This document shows, piece after piece, positions 7,207 through 15,082 of a DNA stretch of 64,000 nucleotides. The DNA comes from an uncultured Lachnospiraceae bacterium. GTDB lineage: Bacteria; Bacillota; Clostridia; Lachnospirales; Lachnospiraceae. Below the pieces are notes generated by a model. It was not told the origin of the DNA. It searched no databases and worked only from the letters and a program-made list of their open reading frames with translations. The DNA is taken from positions 77,000 to 140,999 of the forward strand of contig CAJUSK010000007.1 in NCBI GenBank assembly GCA_910589075.1, read 5' to 3'. How positions within the stretch are numbered: position 1 is the first letter of the stretch; each line of letters begins with the position of its first letter. The position numbers and the translations under genes are program-made.

Positions 7207-8637
7207 ATGGACAAAATCAAAGCGATTAAGAAATTGTGTGAAGAAAAGGAAATCCGCATGATTGATTTTAAAATGACGGATATCGACGGACGTTGGCGGC
7301 ATATTACCATTCCGGTGGAACGGTTCGGAGAAAGTACTTTTACATATGGGATTGGGTTTGACGGTTCCAACTATGGATATGCACCCATTGAAAAGAGCGA
7401 TATGGTATTTCTGCCGGATCCGGATACGGCATATGTGGATCCCTTTGCACAGGTGCCTACGCTGACTATGTGCGGCAATGTGTGCACCATCGGGAAAGGG
7501 GAAAACAAGCCTTTCGACCAATATCCGAAAAATGTAAGCCTCCGTGCAACAGAATATATGAAAGAAAGCGGTATCGCGGATCGAATGATCATCGGGCCGG
7601 AATTTGAGTTTTATCTGTTTGACAGCGCACGTTATGAGGTATCCCCACAACAGTGCGGCTATCGCATTGACACAAGGCAGGCGGACTGGAATTGCAGCCT
7701 GGATACGTCTGGCAATAACGGTTATGAAGTGCCTTACAAGGGTGGTTATCATGTGGCAGCTCCCCAGGATGTGGGATATGATCTGCGCAGTCGGATGTGT
7801 ATGATGATGGAAGACTGGGGAATCCAGGTGAAATACCATCATCATGAAGTGGGTGGTCCGGGCCAGATGGAGATTGAGGTGGAACTTGCAGATATGCCTG
7901 CCATGGCCGATAGCACCATGATTATTAAATATATCATTAAGAATATGGCGGCAAAGGAAGGAAAAACAGCTACATTTCTGCCCAAACCCATTTATCAGGA
8001 AGCCGGCAGCGGCATGCATGTCCATATGCTGCTTCTGAAAGACGGGAAACCGCTGTTTTATGATGAGAACGGTTATTCAGGACTGAGCCGCACAGCGCAT
8101 TATTTTATTGGCGGTTTACTGAAGCATATTGCATCTCTGTGTGCTTTTACCAATCCTTCCACCAATTCCTTCAAGCGTCTGGTGCCCGGATATGAAGCGC
8201 CTGTTACAATCGGTTATGCTACGTCCAACCGCAGTGCGGTTATCCGGATTCCGGCTTATGCCAAATCGCCGGAGACAAAGCGTTTTGAACTGCGCAATCC
8301 GGATGCAACGGCCAATCCTTACTATGCATATGCGGCCATTTTGATGGCGGGGCTGGACGGTATTGAGAAACAGATTGATCCGGCTGAAAACGGATGGGGG
8401 CCTTACGATTTCAATCTGTACACATTATCGGAAGAAGAACAGAAGAAAATCAAAGGGCTGCCAAAGTCTCTGGGAGAAGCACTGGATGCCCTGGAGGCAG
8501 ACCATGAATATCTGACAAAAGGCGGTGTATTCCCCCAGAGACTGATTGATGTGTGGATCGCGCGTAAACGGGCGGAACTGAAAAAAATGGAGCAGATTCC
8601 CAATCCGGCAGAATTTAAAATGTACTATGATTTATAA
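7207..8637 (+). CDS. glnA: Glutamine synthetase, type I
   Basis: This enzyme makes glutamine from glutamate, ammonia and ATP. The protein has 476 residues, a full GSI length. The beta-grasp domain (about 1-100) includes FGFDG-like GIGFDGSNYG. The catalytic domain shows EFEFYLF, the HHEVGGPGQMEIE metal and glutamate site, GSGMHVHM, and NRSAVIRIPAY with ELRNPDATANPYYAYAAILMAG. The NLYDL adenylylation motif of enterobacterial enzymes reads NLYTL here. That argues against adenylylation and fits the feedback-regulated Gram-positive form. ATG 7207 follows AAAGGAGAAAGGG closely and is preferred over the in-frame upstream ATG 7174. It is probably monocistronic, with its own promoter and terminator. 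Confidence 0.95.
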   Translation: MDKIKAIKKLCEEKEIRMIDFKMTDIDGRWRHITIPVERFGESTFTYGIGFDGSNYGYAPIEKSDMVFLPDPDTAYVDPFAQVPTLTMCGNVCTIGKGENKPFDQYPKNVSLRATEYMKESGIADRMIIGPEFEFYLFDSARYEVSPQQCGYRIDTRQADWNCSLDTSGNNGYEVPYKGGYHVAAPQDVGYDLRSRMCMMMEDWGIQVKYHHHEVGGPGQMEIEVELADMPAMADSTMIIKYIIKNMAAKEGKTATFLPKPIYQEAGSGMHVHMLLLKDGKPLFYDENGYSGLSRTAHYFIGGLLKHIASLCAFTNPSTNSFKRLVPGYEAPVTIGYATSNRSAVIRIPAYAKSPETKRFELRNPDATANPYYAYAAILMAGLDGIEKQIDPAENGWGPYDFNLYTLSEEEQKKIKGLPKSLGEALDALEADHEYLTKGGVFPQRLIDVWIARKRAELKKMEQIPNPAEFKMYYDL

Positions 8638-8681
8638 TCTGTAGGATTCTGTATGGTGCGCATAGGCGGGATATGCTGATT

Positions 8682-8713
8682 TTGCTGCAGTCATTGCGAC
8701 TGCAGCAATTTTT
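8682..8713 (+). terminator. Rho-independent terminator of glnA
   Basis: TTGCTGCAGTC at 8682-8692 pairs perfectly with GACTGCAGCAA at 8698-8708 across a 5-base loop, followed by TTTTT. Confidence 0.9.
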
Positions 8714-8905
8714 ACATGAATAAATCATATCAATTCAGGATAGAACATATAGGATGAGAGACAGTGAAAAACAGTTGGAAGTTTGACGGATACATACATT
8801 TTACTTTACAACCAATACTTCGTCCATATGTGTGGCTCAATTCGGGGAGAAATTTTTTGCGTGAAAGAACAGACATGCAATGAAATGCAGACAGGAGGAA
8901 TCAAC

Positions 8906-9706
8906 ATGGGATTTTTGACAGGCAAAACAGCAATTATTACGGGAGCGGGACGGGCTGTGCTGAAAGACGGGGGATGCGGTTCCATCGGTTACGGTATTGC
9001 CACAGCCTATGCAAAAGAAGGCGCCAATCTGGTAATAACAGGGCGGAATGTGAAGAAGCTGGAAGAGGGTAAAGAAGAGCTGGAACGGCTGTATGGTATT
9101 GAAGTCCTGATGGCAGCGGCAGATGTAAAAGCCCATGGAGATAATGAGGCGACCGTGTCGGAGGTAGTCCAAAAGACCATGGAACGTTTTGGCAGGATTG
9201 ATGTGCTGATCAATGTGGCACAGGCATCCGCATCCGGAGTACCGCTGGCAGAGCATACCACGGCGCAGTTTGATCTGGCTCTGTATTCCGGTTTATATGC
9301 CACTTTTTATTATATGAGAGCCTGTCATCCTCACTTGGCGGAGACGAAAGGTTCTGTCATCAATTTTGCCTCGGGTGCGGGTCTGTTTGGAAATTACGGA
9401 CAGTGCGCGTATGCGGCGGCCAAAGAGGGGATTCGTGGTCTGTCCAGAGTAGCGGCTACAGAATGGGCAAAGGAAGGAATCAACGTAAATATTATTTGTC
9501 CTCTGGCCTGGACTGCCCAACTGGAACAGTTTGAACTTGAATATCCGGAGGCGTTCAAGTCGAATGTGAAGATGCCGCCGGCGGGATACTATGGCAATGC
9601 AGAAATGGAAATCGGACGGGTATGTGTACAGCTCGCTTCTCCTGATTTTAAGTATATGACAGGAGAAACCATTACGCTGGAGGGCGGGATGGGATTGCGG
9701 CCATGA
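8906..9706 (+). CDS. Short-chain dehydrogenase/reductase (SDR)
   Basis: This is a 266-residue NAD(P)-dependent oxidoreductase of the classical SDR family. The Rossmann motif TGAG is at the N-terminus, but the glycine-rich loop is stretched, with an insertion AVLKDGGCG before SIGYGIA. The catalytic Ser is in NFASGAG and the Tyr/Lys pair in YAAAKEG. The C-terminal GETITLEGGMGL resembles the usual substrate-loop end of the family. AGGAGG lies 6 bases before ATG 8906; the longer frame from 8783 is ignored for that reason. The genes on either side are unrelated, so the substrate is unknown. The enlarged cofactor loop resembles enoyl-ACP-reductase-like SDRs, but the YxxxK spacing fits classical SDRs. 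Confidence 0.85.
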   Translation: MGFLTGKTAIITGAGRAVLKDGGCGSIGYGIATAYAKEGANLVITGRNVKKLEEGKEELERLYGIEVLMAAADVKAHGDNEATVSEVVQKTMERFGRIDVLINVAQASASGVPLAEHTTAQFDLALYSGLYATFYYMRACHPHLAETKGSVINFASGAGLFGNYGQCAYAAAKEGIRGLSRVAATEWAKEGINVNIICPLAWTAQLEQFELEYPEAFKSNVKMPPAGYYGNAEMEIGRVCVQLASPDFKYMTGETITLEGGMGLRP

Positions 9707-9751
9707 AGGTGGGAAATTAAAAAACTTCCAGTTTTCTCTCTTATAATATAA

Positions 9752-9780
9752 TTGCCATCCTCTGAAAAAAGTGCTACAAT
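9752..9780 (+). promoter_or_regulatory. Sigma-A promoter of fprA
   Basis: TTGCCA at 9752-9757, a 17-base spacer and TACAAT at 9775-9780, about 63 bases before the fprA start. Confidence 0.75.
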
Positions 9781-9842
9781 ACACACTGTATAAAAAATAA
9801 CAAAGTACACATAGTAACAAACAATCAAAGGAGAAGAATTCC

Positions 9843-11003
9843 ATGGAACATGTAACGGAAAAGATTATCAATATAGGGGTGAATGACAGTGAACTCACTC
9901 TGTTTGAAGGTCAGTATGCAGTGAAACATGGTATGGCATATAATTCGTATGTAATTCTGGATGAAAAAACGGCTGTTATGGATACGGTGGACGAACATGT
10001 GACAGATGACTGGCTTTCCGGTTTGGAACAGGCTCTGAATGGAAGAACTTTGGATTATCTGGTTATTCAACATATGGAACCGGATCATTCGGGTAGTATC
10101 CAGGATCTGGCAGACAGATTTCCGGATATGAAGATTGTATCCAGTGCGCCCGCTTTCAATATGATGAAGCAGTTTTTTGAAATGGATCTGGAAAGCAGGA
10201 TGGTTGTAATCAAGGAAGGGGATACTCTGGAACTGGGGGAGCATACCCTGCAATTTTATACAGCGCCCATGGTGCACTGGCCGGAGGTCATTGTCACATA
10301 TGAGAAGTCTGAAAAGGTTGTGTTCAGTGCAGATGGGTTTGGTAAATTCGGGACAAGGGATGCTGCGGAAGACTGGACCTGTGAGGCCAGGAGGTATTAT
10401 ATCAACATTTGCGGGAAATATGGTGTGCAGGTACAGGCACTTCTGAAAAAACTTTCCACGCTGGATGTTTCTGTTATCTGTCCTTTGCATGGACCGGTGC
10501 TGACGGAAAATCTGGCATATTATATTGGCAAATATGATATCTGGAGCCGGTATGAGCCGGAGGATCGGGGGATTTTCATCGCGTATGCGTCTGTGTATGG
10601 GCATACGAAAGAAGCTGCTCTCAAGTTGAAAGAGATGTTGGAAACCAGAAGCAGGGAGAAAGTGACGATATGCGATCTCTGCAGGGATGATCCCCATGAG
10701 GCGATTGAGGATGCCTTCCGGTATGACAGAATGGTGCTGGCTGCTATTTCCTACGATGCAGGTGTATTCCCTGCCATGGACGATTTTCTGCGTCATTTAA
10801 AGGGAAAGAATTTTCAGAAGAGGACGGTGGCCATTATTGAAAATGGTTCCTGGGGTCCGACTGCCGGCAAGGCCATGAAAGCCCTGCTGGGTGAAATGAA
10901 AGATATAACAGTGATTGAACCAATGATAACCATAAAATCGGCTGTCAAACCGGAAACTATGGCAAAATTGGGAGAACTGGCGGATGTTCTCTTAAAGAGC
11001 TGA
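9843..11003 (+). CDS. fprA: Flavodiiron protein (A-type flavoprotein)
   Basis: Flavodiiron proteins reduce oxygen to water, or nitric oxide to nitrous oxide, in anaerobes. The protein has 386 residues. The metallo-beta-lactamase-like di-iron domain (about 1-250) has HMEPDHSGS (ligands H77, E79, D81, H82), H near residue 144 in PMVHWPE, the bridging D in SADGFG and H in CPLHGP. The flavodoxin domain (about 255-386) begins with the FMN loop YASVYGHTKEAA and includes ENGSWGPTAGK. Nothing is fused at the C-terminus, so it is a class A protein that needs a separate rubredoxin. It is preceded by its own promoter and followed by a strong terminator. Confidence 0.95.
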   Translation: MEHVTEKIINIGVNDSELTLFEGQYAVKHGMAYNSYVILDEKTAVMDTVDEHVTDDWLSGLEQALNGRTLDYLVIQHMEPDHSGSIQDLADRFPDMKIVSSAPAFNMMKQFFEMDLESRMVVIKEGDTLELGEHTLQFYTAPMVHWPEVIVTYEKSEKVVFSADGFGKFGTRDAAEDWTCEARRYYINICGKYGVQVQALLKKLSTLDVSVICPLHGPVLTENLAYYIGKYDIWSRYEPEDRGIFIAYASVYGHTKEAALKLKEMLETRSREKVTICDLCRDDPHEAIEDAFRYDRMVLAAISYDAGVFPAMDDFLRHLKGKNFQKRTVAIIENGSWGPTAGKAMKALLGEMKDITVIEPMITIKSAVKPETMAKLGELADVLLKS

Positions 11004-11010
11004 ACGTTCA

Positions 11011-11057
11011 GCCGTCCGAAACACAAATGAGCTGTATTTTTGTTTCGGACGGCTTTT
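11011..11057 (+). terminator. Rho-independent terminator of fprA
   Basis: GCCGTCCGAAAC at 11011-11022 pairs perfectly with GTTTCGGACGGC at 11042-11053, followed by TTTT. Confidence 0.9.
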
Positions 11058-11119
11058 CTGTGTTCTTAAAGTCTATATATCTTGCAGAGATTTGCAGACA
11101 GGAATCGTGAAGGGAACTG

Positions 11120-11674
11120 TCAGAGGGCAAAATTGCAGATACCCAGCAGTAGCAGCATGATGGCAGATAAAAGATCGGCATATCGGTTGCACAGGCGCAG
11201 GCCGGATGTATTGCCCAGGATATTTCCGGAGGAGAGGAACAGGGCAGATGTAAGAAAGGTAAGCAGAGCGGCAGGAAGTAAGACAATGCCCGACATGCTG
11301 GCGCCGATGCCGATACCGATATTGTTGAAAGAAAGGGCTGCGCCCAGGAGGAATGTTTCTTTCAGAGAGAGCGTGACTGTGAAACTTTCAGAGTGCAGGC
11401 TGTTGTCCGGGGCGGACAGGGCTTTGTAAAGATAATATATACCCAGTGTAAATAAAAGGATACTGCCGCCGCAGGAAGTGAGAAAATCAGGCAGCAGATA
11501 CAGAATCCGGCGGCCCAGAAGCAGGGAGAGCAGAGTGCCTGCAAAAGAAATCAGGCTGATGATGAGATTCTGGACGATGGTAATGTGTATTTTGCGGATG
11601 CCGGTGGACATTCCTACCAGAAAGGCATCAATATTAACGGAGAATGCAAAAATCAGAGACGAGATGATATGCAT
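11120..11674 (-). CDS. ytaF: YtaF-like sporulation membrane protein (MntP superfamily)
   Basis: This is a 184-residue protein with six hydrophobic segments arranged as two repeats. The conserved acidic motif FSVNIDAFLVGMSTGIRK opens it and LSFNNIGIGIGASMSG opens the second half, as in the MntP manganese exporters and the related YtaF proteins made during sporulation. The short loop and overall pattern resemble YtaF more than MntP. In the second repeat the usual Asp is Asn (NN), which may affect cation transport. Start ATG 11674 follows GGGAGTG on the minus strand. It is divergent from the yitT-like gene, and the two share a short upstream region. Confidence 0.7.
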   Translation of the reverse strand: MHIISSLIFAFSVNIDAFLVGMSTGIRKIHITIVQNLIISLISFAGTLLSLLLGRRILYLLPDFLTSCGGSILLFTLGIYYLYKALSAPDNSLHSESFTVTLSLKETFLLGAALSFNNIGIGIGASMSGIVLLPAALLTFLTSALFLSSGNILGNTSGLRLCNRYADLLSAIMLLLLGICNFAL

Positions 11675-11782
11675 GTAATCACTCCCGAAAAAATTCATTT
11701 TTCGTCAATTTACTATCTATCATATTCAGGAGTGGGGATAGGGTTCGACAGTGATCAGGCATTTTATGGAGGTTGGATAATC

Positions 11783-12697
11783 ATGAGTATGGAATCAGAT
11801 TTGGAAAAGATAAAAGACCGTCAGTTTCTTCTGGGACAGGGGAAGCTGTTACTGGGAGGGGTTGTGGGTGTTCTGTTGTATGCCGTAGGTATGAATCTGT
11901 TTATTGTGCCGGTGGGTCTGTACAGTGGTGGATTGATGGGATTTTGTCAGTTGATTCGAACAGTGCTGACAAAGTATCTGCATATTTCCTTCGGCGGCGT
12001 GGATATTTCGGGAATTATTTATTATTTGCTGAATGTTCCGCTTTTTATTACGGCGATTAAGAAAATCGGGAAAACCTTCTTTTTTAAAACGATGGTCTGT
12101 GTTACGGCTATGACACTGTTTTTGTCCGCGATTCCCATACCTTCCGAACCGATTATGGGAGAGGATATACTGGCTTCCTGTCTTATCGGAGGGATTATAT
12201 GTGGCGCCGGAATTGGGATTCCTCTCAGAATGGGCTGCTCCGGGGGCGGTATGGATATTTTGGGGCTGGCATTGATTAAATGGAAAAAGGATTTCAGTGT
12301 GGGGAAGCTGAATCTGATTGTAAATGTTATCCTCTATGGCATTTGTCTGTTTCTGTTCGATGTGCCCACAGTGATTTATTCACTGATTTACGCTTCTGTA
12401 AATGCTTCGGCTGTGGACAGACTGCATTCCCAGAATATCAATGTGGAAGTTAAAGTGGTGACAAACGAACAGAATGAAGAAATGGAAGCGGAAATAATGC
12501 GGGAACTGGAGCGGGGCCTGACCAAATGGAATGCAAAAGGGGCCTATACAGAAGAAGGCAAACAGGTGTTGTATATTCTGCTTTCCAAATATGAACTGGC
12601 ACATTTGCGTTATATTATCAGAAAATACGATCCTCATGCATTTATTGTGGTAAATGAGGGGGTTCATATTGGAGGAAATTTCCTGAAAAAATTATAA
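11783..12697 (+). CDS. YitT-family membrane protein (DUF161/DUF2179)
   Basis: This is a 304-residue protein with five to six membrane segments in the first 215 residues (GLYSGGLMGFCQLI, GIPLRMGCSGGGMDILGLAL), then a cytoplasmic DUF2179 ferredoxin-like domain (about 215-304) ending in NEGVHIGGNF. This domain order defines the YitT family. Its members are widespread in Firmicutes and their transport or signalling role is poorly known. GGAGGT lies 9 bases before ATG 11783; the long upstream frame overlaps ytaF and is not used. Confidence 0.88.
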   Translation: MSMESDLEKIKDRQFLLGQGKLLLGGVVGVLLYAVGMNLFIVPVGLYSGGLMGFCQLIRTVLTKYLHISFGGVDISGIIYYLLNVPLFITAIKKIGKTFFFKTMVCVTAMTLFLSAIPIPSEPIMGEDILASCLIGGIICGAGIGIPLRMGCSGGGMDILGLALIKWKKDFSVGKLNLIVNVILYGICLFLFDVPTVIYSLIYASVNASAVDRLHSQNINVEVKVVTNEQNEEMEAEIMRELERGLTKWNAKGAYTEEGKQVLYILLSKYELAHLRYIIRKYDPHAFIVVNEGVHIGGNFLKKL

Positions 12698-12714
12698 TTC
12701 GGGCAGTTGTCCGA

Positions 12715-13017
12715 ATGGATGCTGATTTGTATGGATTTGTTGACAAAATTATCCGGGAGAGAGGAAATTCGTCTGAAAAACGGGGACAGGAATATGGACT
12801 ATGTGACAGCCTGCGTTATTTGATCGCAGATGACATCACATTTCCATACTTGAAAGAAGCCATCCCCCTGACTGATGCTTCTGTGCGGGATCTTCTTACC
12901 CGAATTTTGCATGGAGAAATTGCGGGAGTAACGAGCCCTTTGAAATATGCAGCAGGAGTAGAACGCGAGAGGATTTGTGAATTGGAAACGATTATTTCTT
13001 CTGTAGAGAAGAAGTAA
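12715..13017 (+). CDS. Hypothetical protein, 100 residues
   Basis: This is a short charged protein without membrane segments or known motifs. It begins 17 bases after the yitT-like stop, in the same direction, and ends just before a palindromic repeat and a terminator. No convincing ribosome site precedes ATG 12715, so expression might depend on read-through from yitT, or the true start could be different. I do not recognise the family. The open frame covers nearly the whole gap and uses codons like its neighbours, which is the main support. Confidence 0.4.
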   Translation: MDADLYGFVDKIIRERGNSSEKRGQEYGLCDSLRYLIADDITFPYLKEAIPLTDASVRDLLTRILHGEIAGVTSPLKYAAGVERERICELETIISSVEKK

Positions 13018-13045
13018 TAAAGCGTATAAAAAAGTGCAGTGAACA

Positions 13046-13090
13046 ACGATAGAAAGCACGCTTTGCGAACCTTCCATCGTTATGGATAAA
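13046..13090 (+). repeat. Dispersed palindrome family, copy A
   Basis: The arms ACGATAGAAAG (13046-13056) and CCTTCCATCGT (13070-13080) pair with two mismatches around the core CACGCTTTGCGAA, followed by TATGGATAAA. This is the same design as copy D (38938-38982), with the arms less well kept. Confidence 0.6.
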
Positions 13091-13136
13091 AACAGAGAAC
13101 CAACCCCTTTTCAGGCAGATGGTCCTCTGTTTTTTT
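13090..13136. terminator. Bidirectional terminator between the hypothetical gene and pyrG
   Basis: AAACAGAGAACCA at 13090-13102 pairs with TGGTCCTCTGTTT at 13120-13132 with one mismatch. A T-run follows on the plus strand, and an A-run precedes the stem, so it can serve pyrG from the other side too. Confidence 0.75.
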
Positions 13137-13178
13137 ATTCATGACAATAGAAGACTCGCGAAGTGCGGATACTATTGT
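13137..13178 (-). repeat. Dispersed palindrome family, copy B
   Basis: ATTCATG leader, then ACAATAG at 13144-13150 and CTATTGT at 13172-13178 as outer arms, with a diverged core. It is in the opposite orientation to copies A and D. Its right arm contains the stop codon of pyrG (13172-13174). Confidence 0.6.
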
Positions 13179-14785
13179 TTCATATGTTTCTGTCCGGCAG
13201 CAGCCCTGATAAATCCGCTGAACAACGGGTGAGGTCTGTTGGGACGGGATTTCAGTTCCGGGTGTGCCTGTGTGGCGATGAAGAACGGATGCTCCGGCAA
13301 TTCGCACATCTCCACAATGCGCCCATCGGGAGAAAGCCCGGAGAGTTTCATGCCATGTTCGGTCAGAACGGCACGGTAATCGTTATTTACCTCATATCTG
13401 TGCCTGTGGCGTTCATAAATGGTCTTTTCCTGATACAGTTCATAGGCTTTGGAGGTTTCATCCAGGACACAGGGGTATGAGCCAAGGCGCAATGTGCCCC
13501 CGATATCTTCCACACCGTTCTGGTCCGGCATCAGGTCGATGACCGGATGGGTGGTGGAAGGATTCAGTTCAACACTGTGGGCGTCTGCATGTCCGATAAC
13601 ATTTCTTGTAAATTCCACAATGGCAAGCTGCATGCCCAGGCAAAGCCCCAGGTAGGGGATGGAATGTTCTCTGGCATAGGTGATAGCCCTGATTTTGCCT
13701 TCGATTCCACGGTCTCCAAACCCGCCGGGCACCAGAATGCCGTCTGCGTCTGACAGAAGCGATGAAATGTTTTCATCGGTAACGGTTTCGGAGTCAATCC
13801 ATTTGATATTGACGGTGGCGTGCTGGGAAATGCCGCCATGTTTTAAGGCTTCCACTACACTGATATATGCATCGTGAAGCTGAATGTATTTTCCTACGAG
13901 AGCAATGGTGACTTCCTGGGTGGGAGAACGGAGAGCTTCCACCATCTCTTTCCAGTCATCCAGATTGGGCTTTGGACAGGGGAGTTCCAGGCACTCACAG
14001 GCAACCTGTGCCAGGTGTTCTTTTTCCATGGCCAGAGGCGCTTCGTATAAATATTCCACATCCAGGTTCTGCAGGACATGGTTATTGGGTACATTACAGA
14101 ACAGGGCAATCTTGTCTTTAATGCCCTGGCCCAGGGGATATTCACTCCGGCAGACAATAATGTCCGGACGGATTCCCATTCCCTGCAGTTCCTTAACACT
14201 TGCCTGTGTGGGTTTTGTTTTCATTTCCTGAGATGCGCGCAGATAGGGAATCAGGGTAACATGTATTAAAATGGCGTTGCCTCTGCCCACTTCATGCTGG
14301 AACTGACGTATGGATTCCAGAAAGGGCTGGCTTTCGATATCGCCTACGGTGCCGCCTACCTCGATGATGGCAATGCGCGTATCCTCGTCTGTAAAATTGC
14401 GGTAAAAACGGCTTTTAATTTCGTTTGTAACATGAGGAATCACCTGCACGGTACCGCCGCCATAGTCGCCGCGGCGTTCTTTCTGCAGAACGGACCAGTA
14501 AACTTTTCCGGTGGTTACATTGGAATTTTTATCCAGGCTTTCATCTATAAAGCGTTCATAGTGTCCCAGGTCCAGGTCTGTTTCGGCACCGTCATCGGTA
14601 ACAAATACCTCTCCATGCTGAATGGGATTCATGGTACCGGGATCGATGTTGATATAAGGGTCAAATTTCTGCATGGTTACCTTATAACCGCGGGCCTTTA
14701 AAAGCCGGCCCAGAGATGCGGCGGTAATGCCTTTTCCCAGACCGGATACGACGCCGCCGGTTACAAATACGTATTTTACTGGCAT
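13172..14785 (-). CDS. pyrG: CTP synthase
   Basis: This enzyme makes CTP from UTP, ATP and glutamine. The protein has 537 residues, full length. The amidoligase domain (about 1-270) has VTGGVVSGLGKGITAASLG at the start, the metal/ATP site and EVGGTVGDIES. The class I glutamine amidotransferase domain (about 290-537) has the oxyanion loop PGGFGDRG, nucleophile Cys in YLGLCLGMQ and the H-E pair in ATQAHPELKSRP. AGGAGG precedes ATG 14785. The final codons and the TAG stop lie within palindromic repeat copy B. The gene ends against a bidirectional terminator and is divergent from ftsH. Confidence 0.97.
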   Translation of the reverse strand: MPVKYVFVTGGVVSGLGKGITAASLGRLLKARGYKVTMQKFDPYINIDPGTMNPIQHGEVFVTDDGAETDLDLGHYERFIDESLDKNSNVTTGKVYWSVLQKERRGDYGGGTVQVIPHVTNEIKSRFYRNFTDEDTRIAIIEVGGTVGDIESQPFLESIRQFQHEVGRGNAILIHVTLIPYLRASQEMKTKPTQASVKELQGMGIRPDIIVCRSEYPLGQGIKDKIALFCNVPNNHVLQNLDVEYLYEAPLAMEKEHLAQVACECLELPCPKPNLDDWKEMVEALRSPTQEVTIALVGKYIQLHDAYISVVEALKHGGISQHATVNIKWIDSETVTDENISSLLSDADGILVPGGFGDRGIEGKIRAITYAREHSIPYLGLCLGMQLAIVEFTRNVIGHADAHSVELNPSTTHPVIDLMPDQNGVEDIGGTLRLGSYPCVLDETSKAYELYQEKTIYERHRHRYEVNNDYRAVLTEHGMKLSGLSPDGRIVEMCELPEHPFFIATQAHPELKSRPNRPHPLFSGFIRAAAGQKHMKQ

Positions 14786-14812
14786 TGTGTTTTCCTCCTC
14801 AGATAATAATTG

Positions 14813-14821
14813 ATTGTATCA
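14813..14821 (-). promoter_or_regulatory. Extended -10 element of pyrG
   Basis: Read on the minus strand, TG then one base then TACAAT lies about 28 bases before the pyrG start. No clear -35 is visible. Confidence 0.4.
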
Positions 14822-14894
14822 TGGGACAATGGAAAAAACCACTGTTTTACTATAAAAATTTCAGATATTTAATGGATTTTTCATGGAATGGAAC

Positions 14895-14923
14895 TTGATT
14901 TATGAAAGAACTGTCACTATAAT
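14895..14923 (+). promoter_or_regulatory. Sigma-A promoter of ftsH
   Basis: TTGATT at 14895-14900, a 17-base spacer and a perfect TATAAT at 14918-14923. Transcription should start near 14930, leaving a leader of about 150 bases before ftsH. Confidence 0.75.
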
Positions 14924-14934
14924 GGAAAAGATGG

Positions 14935-14955
14935 AAAGTGTACATTGTACACTTT
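14935..14955. promoter_or_regulatory. Perfect 21-bp dyad just after the ftsH transcription start
   Basis: AAAGTGTACA (14935-14944) and TGTACACTTT (14946-14955) are exact inverted repeats around one base. The one-base centre and the position right after the -10 fit a protein operator better than an RNA hairpin. Confidence 0.6.
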
Positions 14956-14957
14956 TT

Positions 14958-14999
14958 ATTCATGACAGTAGAAAATTAGCAGCGTGTGTTTTCTATTGT
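14958..14999 (-). repeat. Dispersed palindrome family, copy C
   Basis: ATTCATG leader, then ACAGTAGAAAA (14965-14975) and TTTTCTATTGT (14989-14999) with one mismatch. It has the same orientation as copies B and E and lies in the ftsH leader. Confidence 0.65.
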
Positions 15000-15082
15000 T
15001 GCCATAAAGATGGAAAGAACCTTTTTGATATTTTCATCCTATGGCAGAGGGTCTTTCAGGAAATGAGAGACAGGAGGGATAT

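Noticed and set aside
8783..8811. TTGACG with TTACAA as an SDR promoter
   Set aside because: The -10 matches too few positions at 17 bases, and no better one is nearby.
11585..11782. An N-terminal extension of the yitT-like gene
   Set aside because: The extension overlaps ytaF on the other strand, and the strong GGAGGT site points to ATG 11783.
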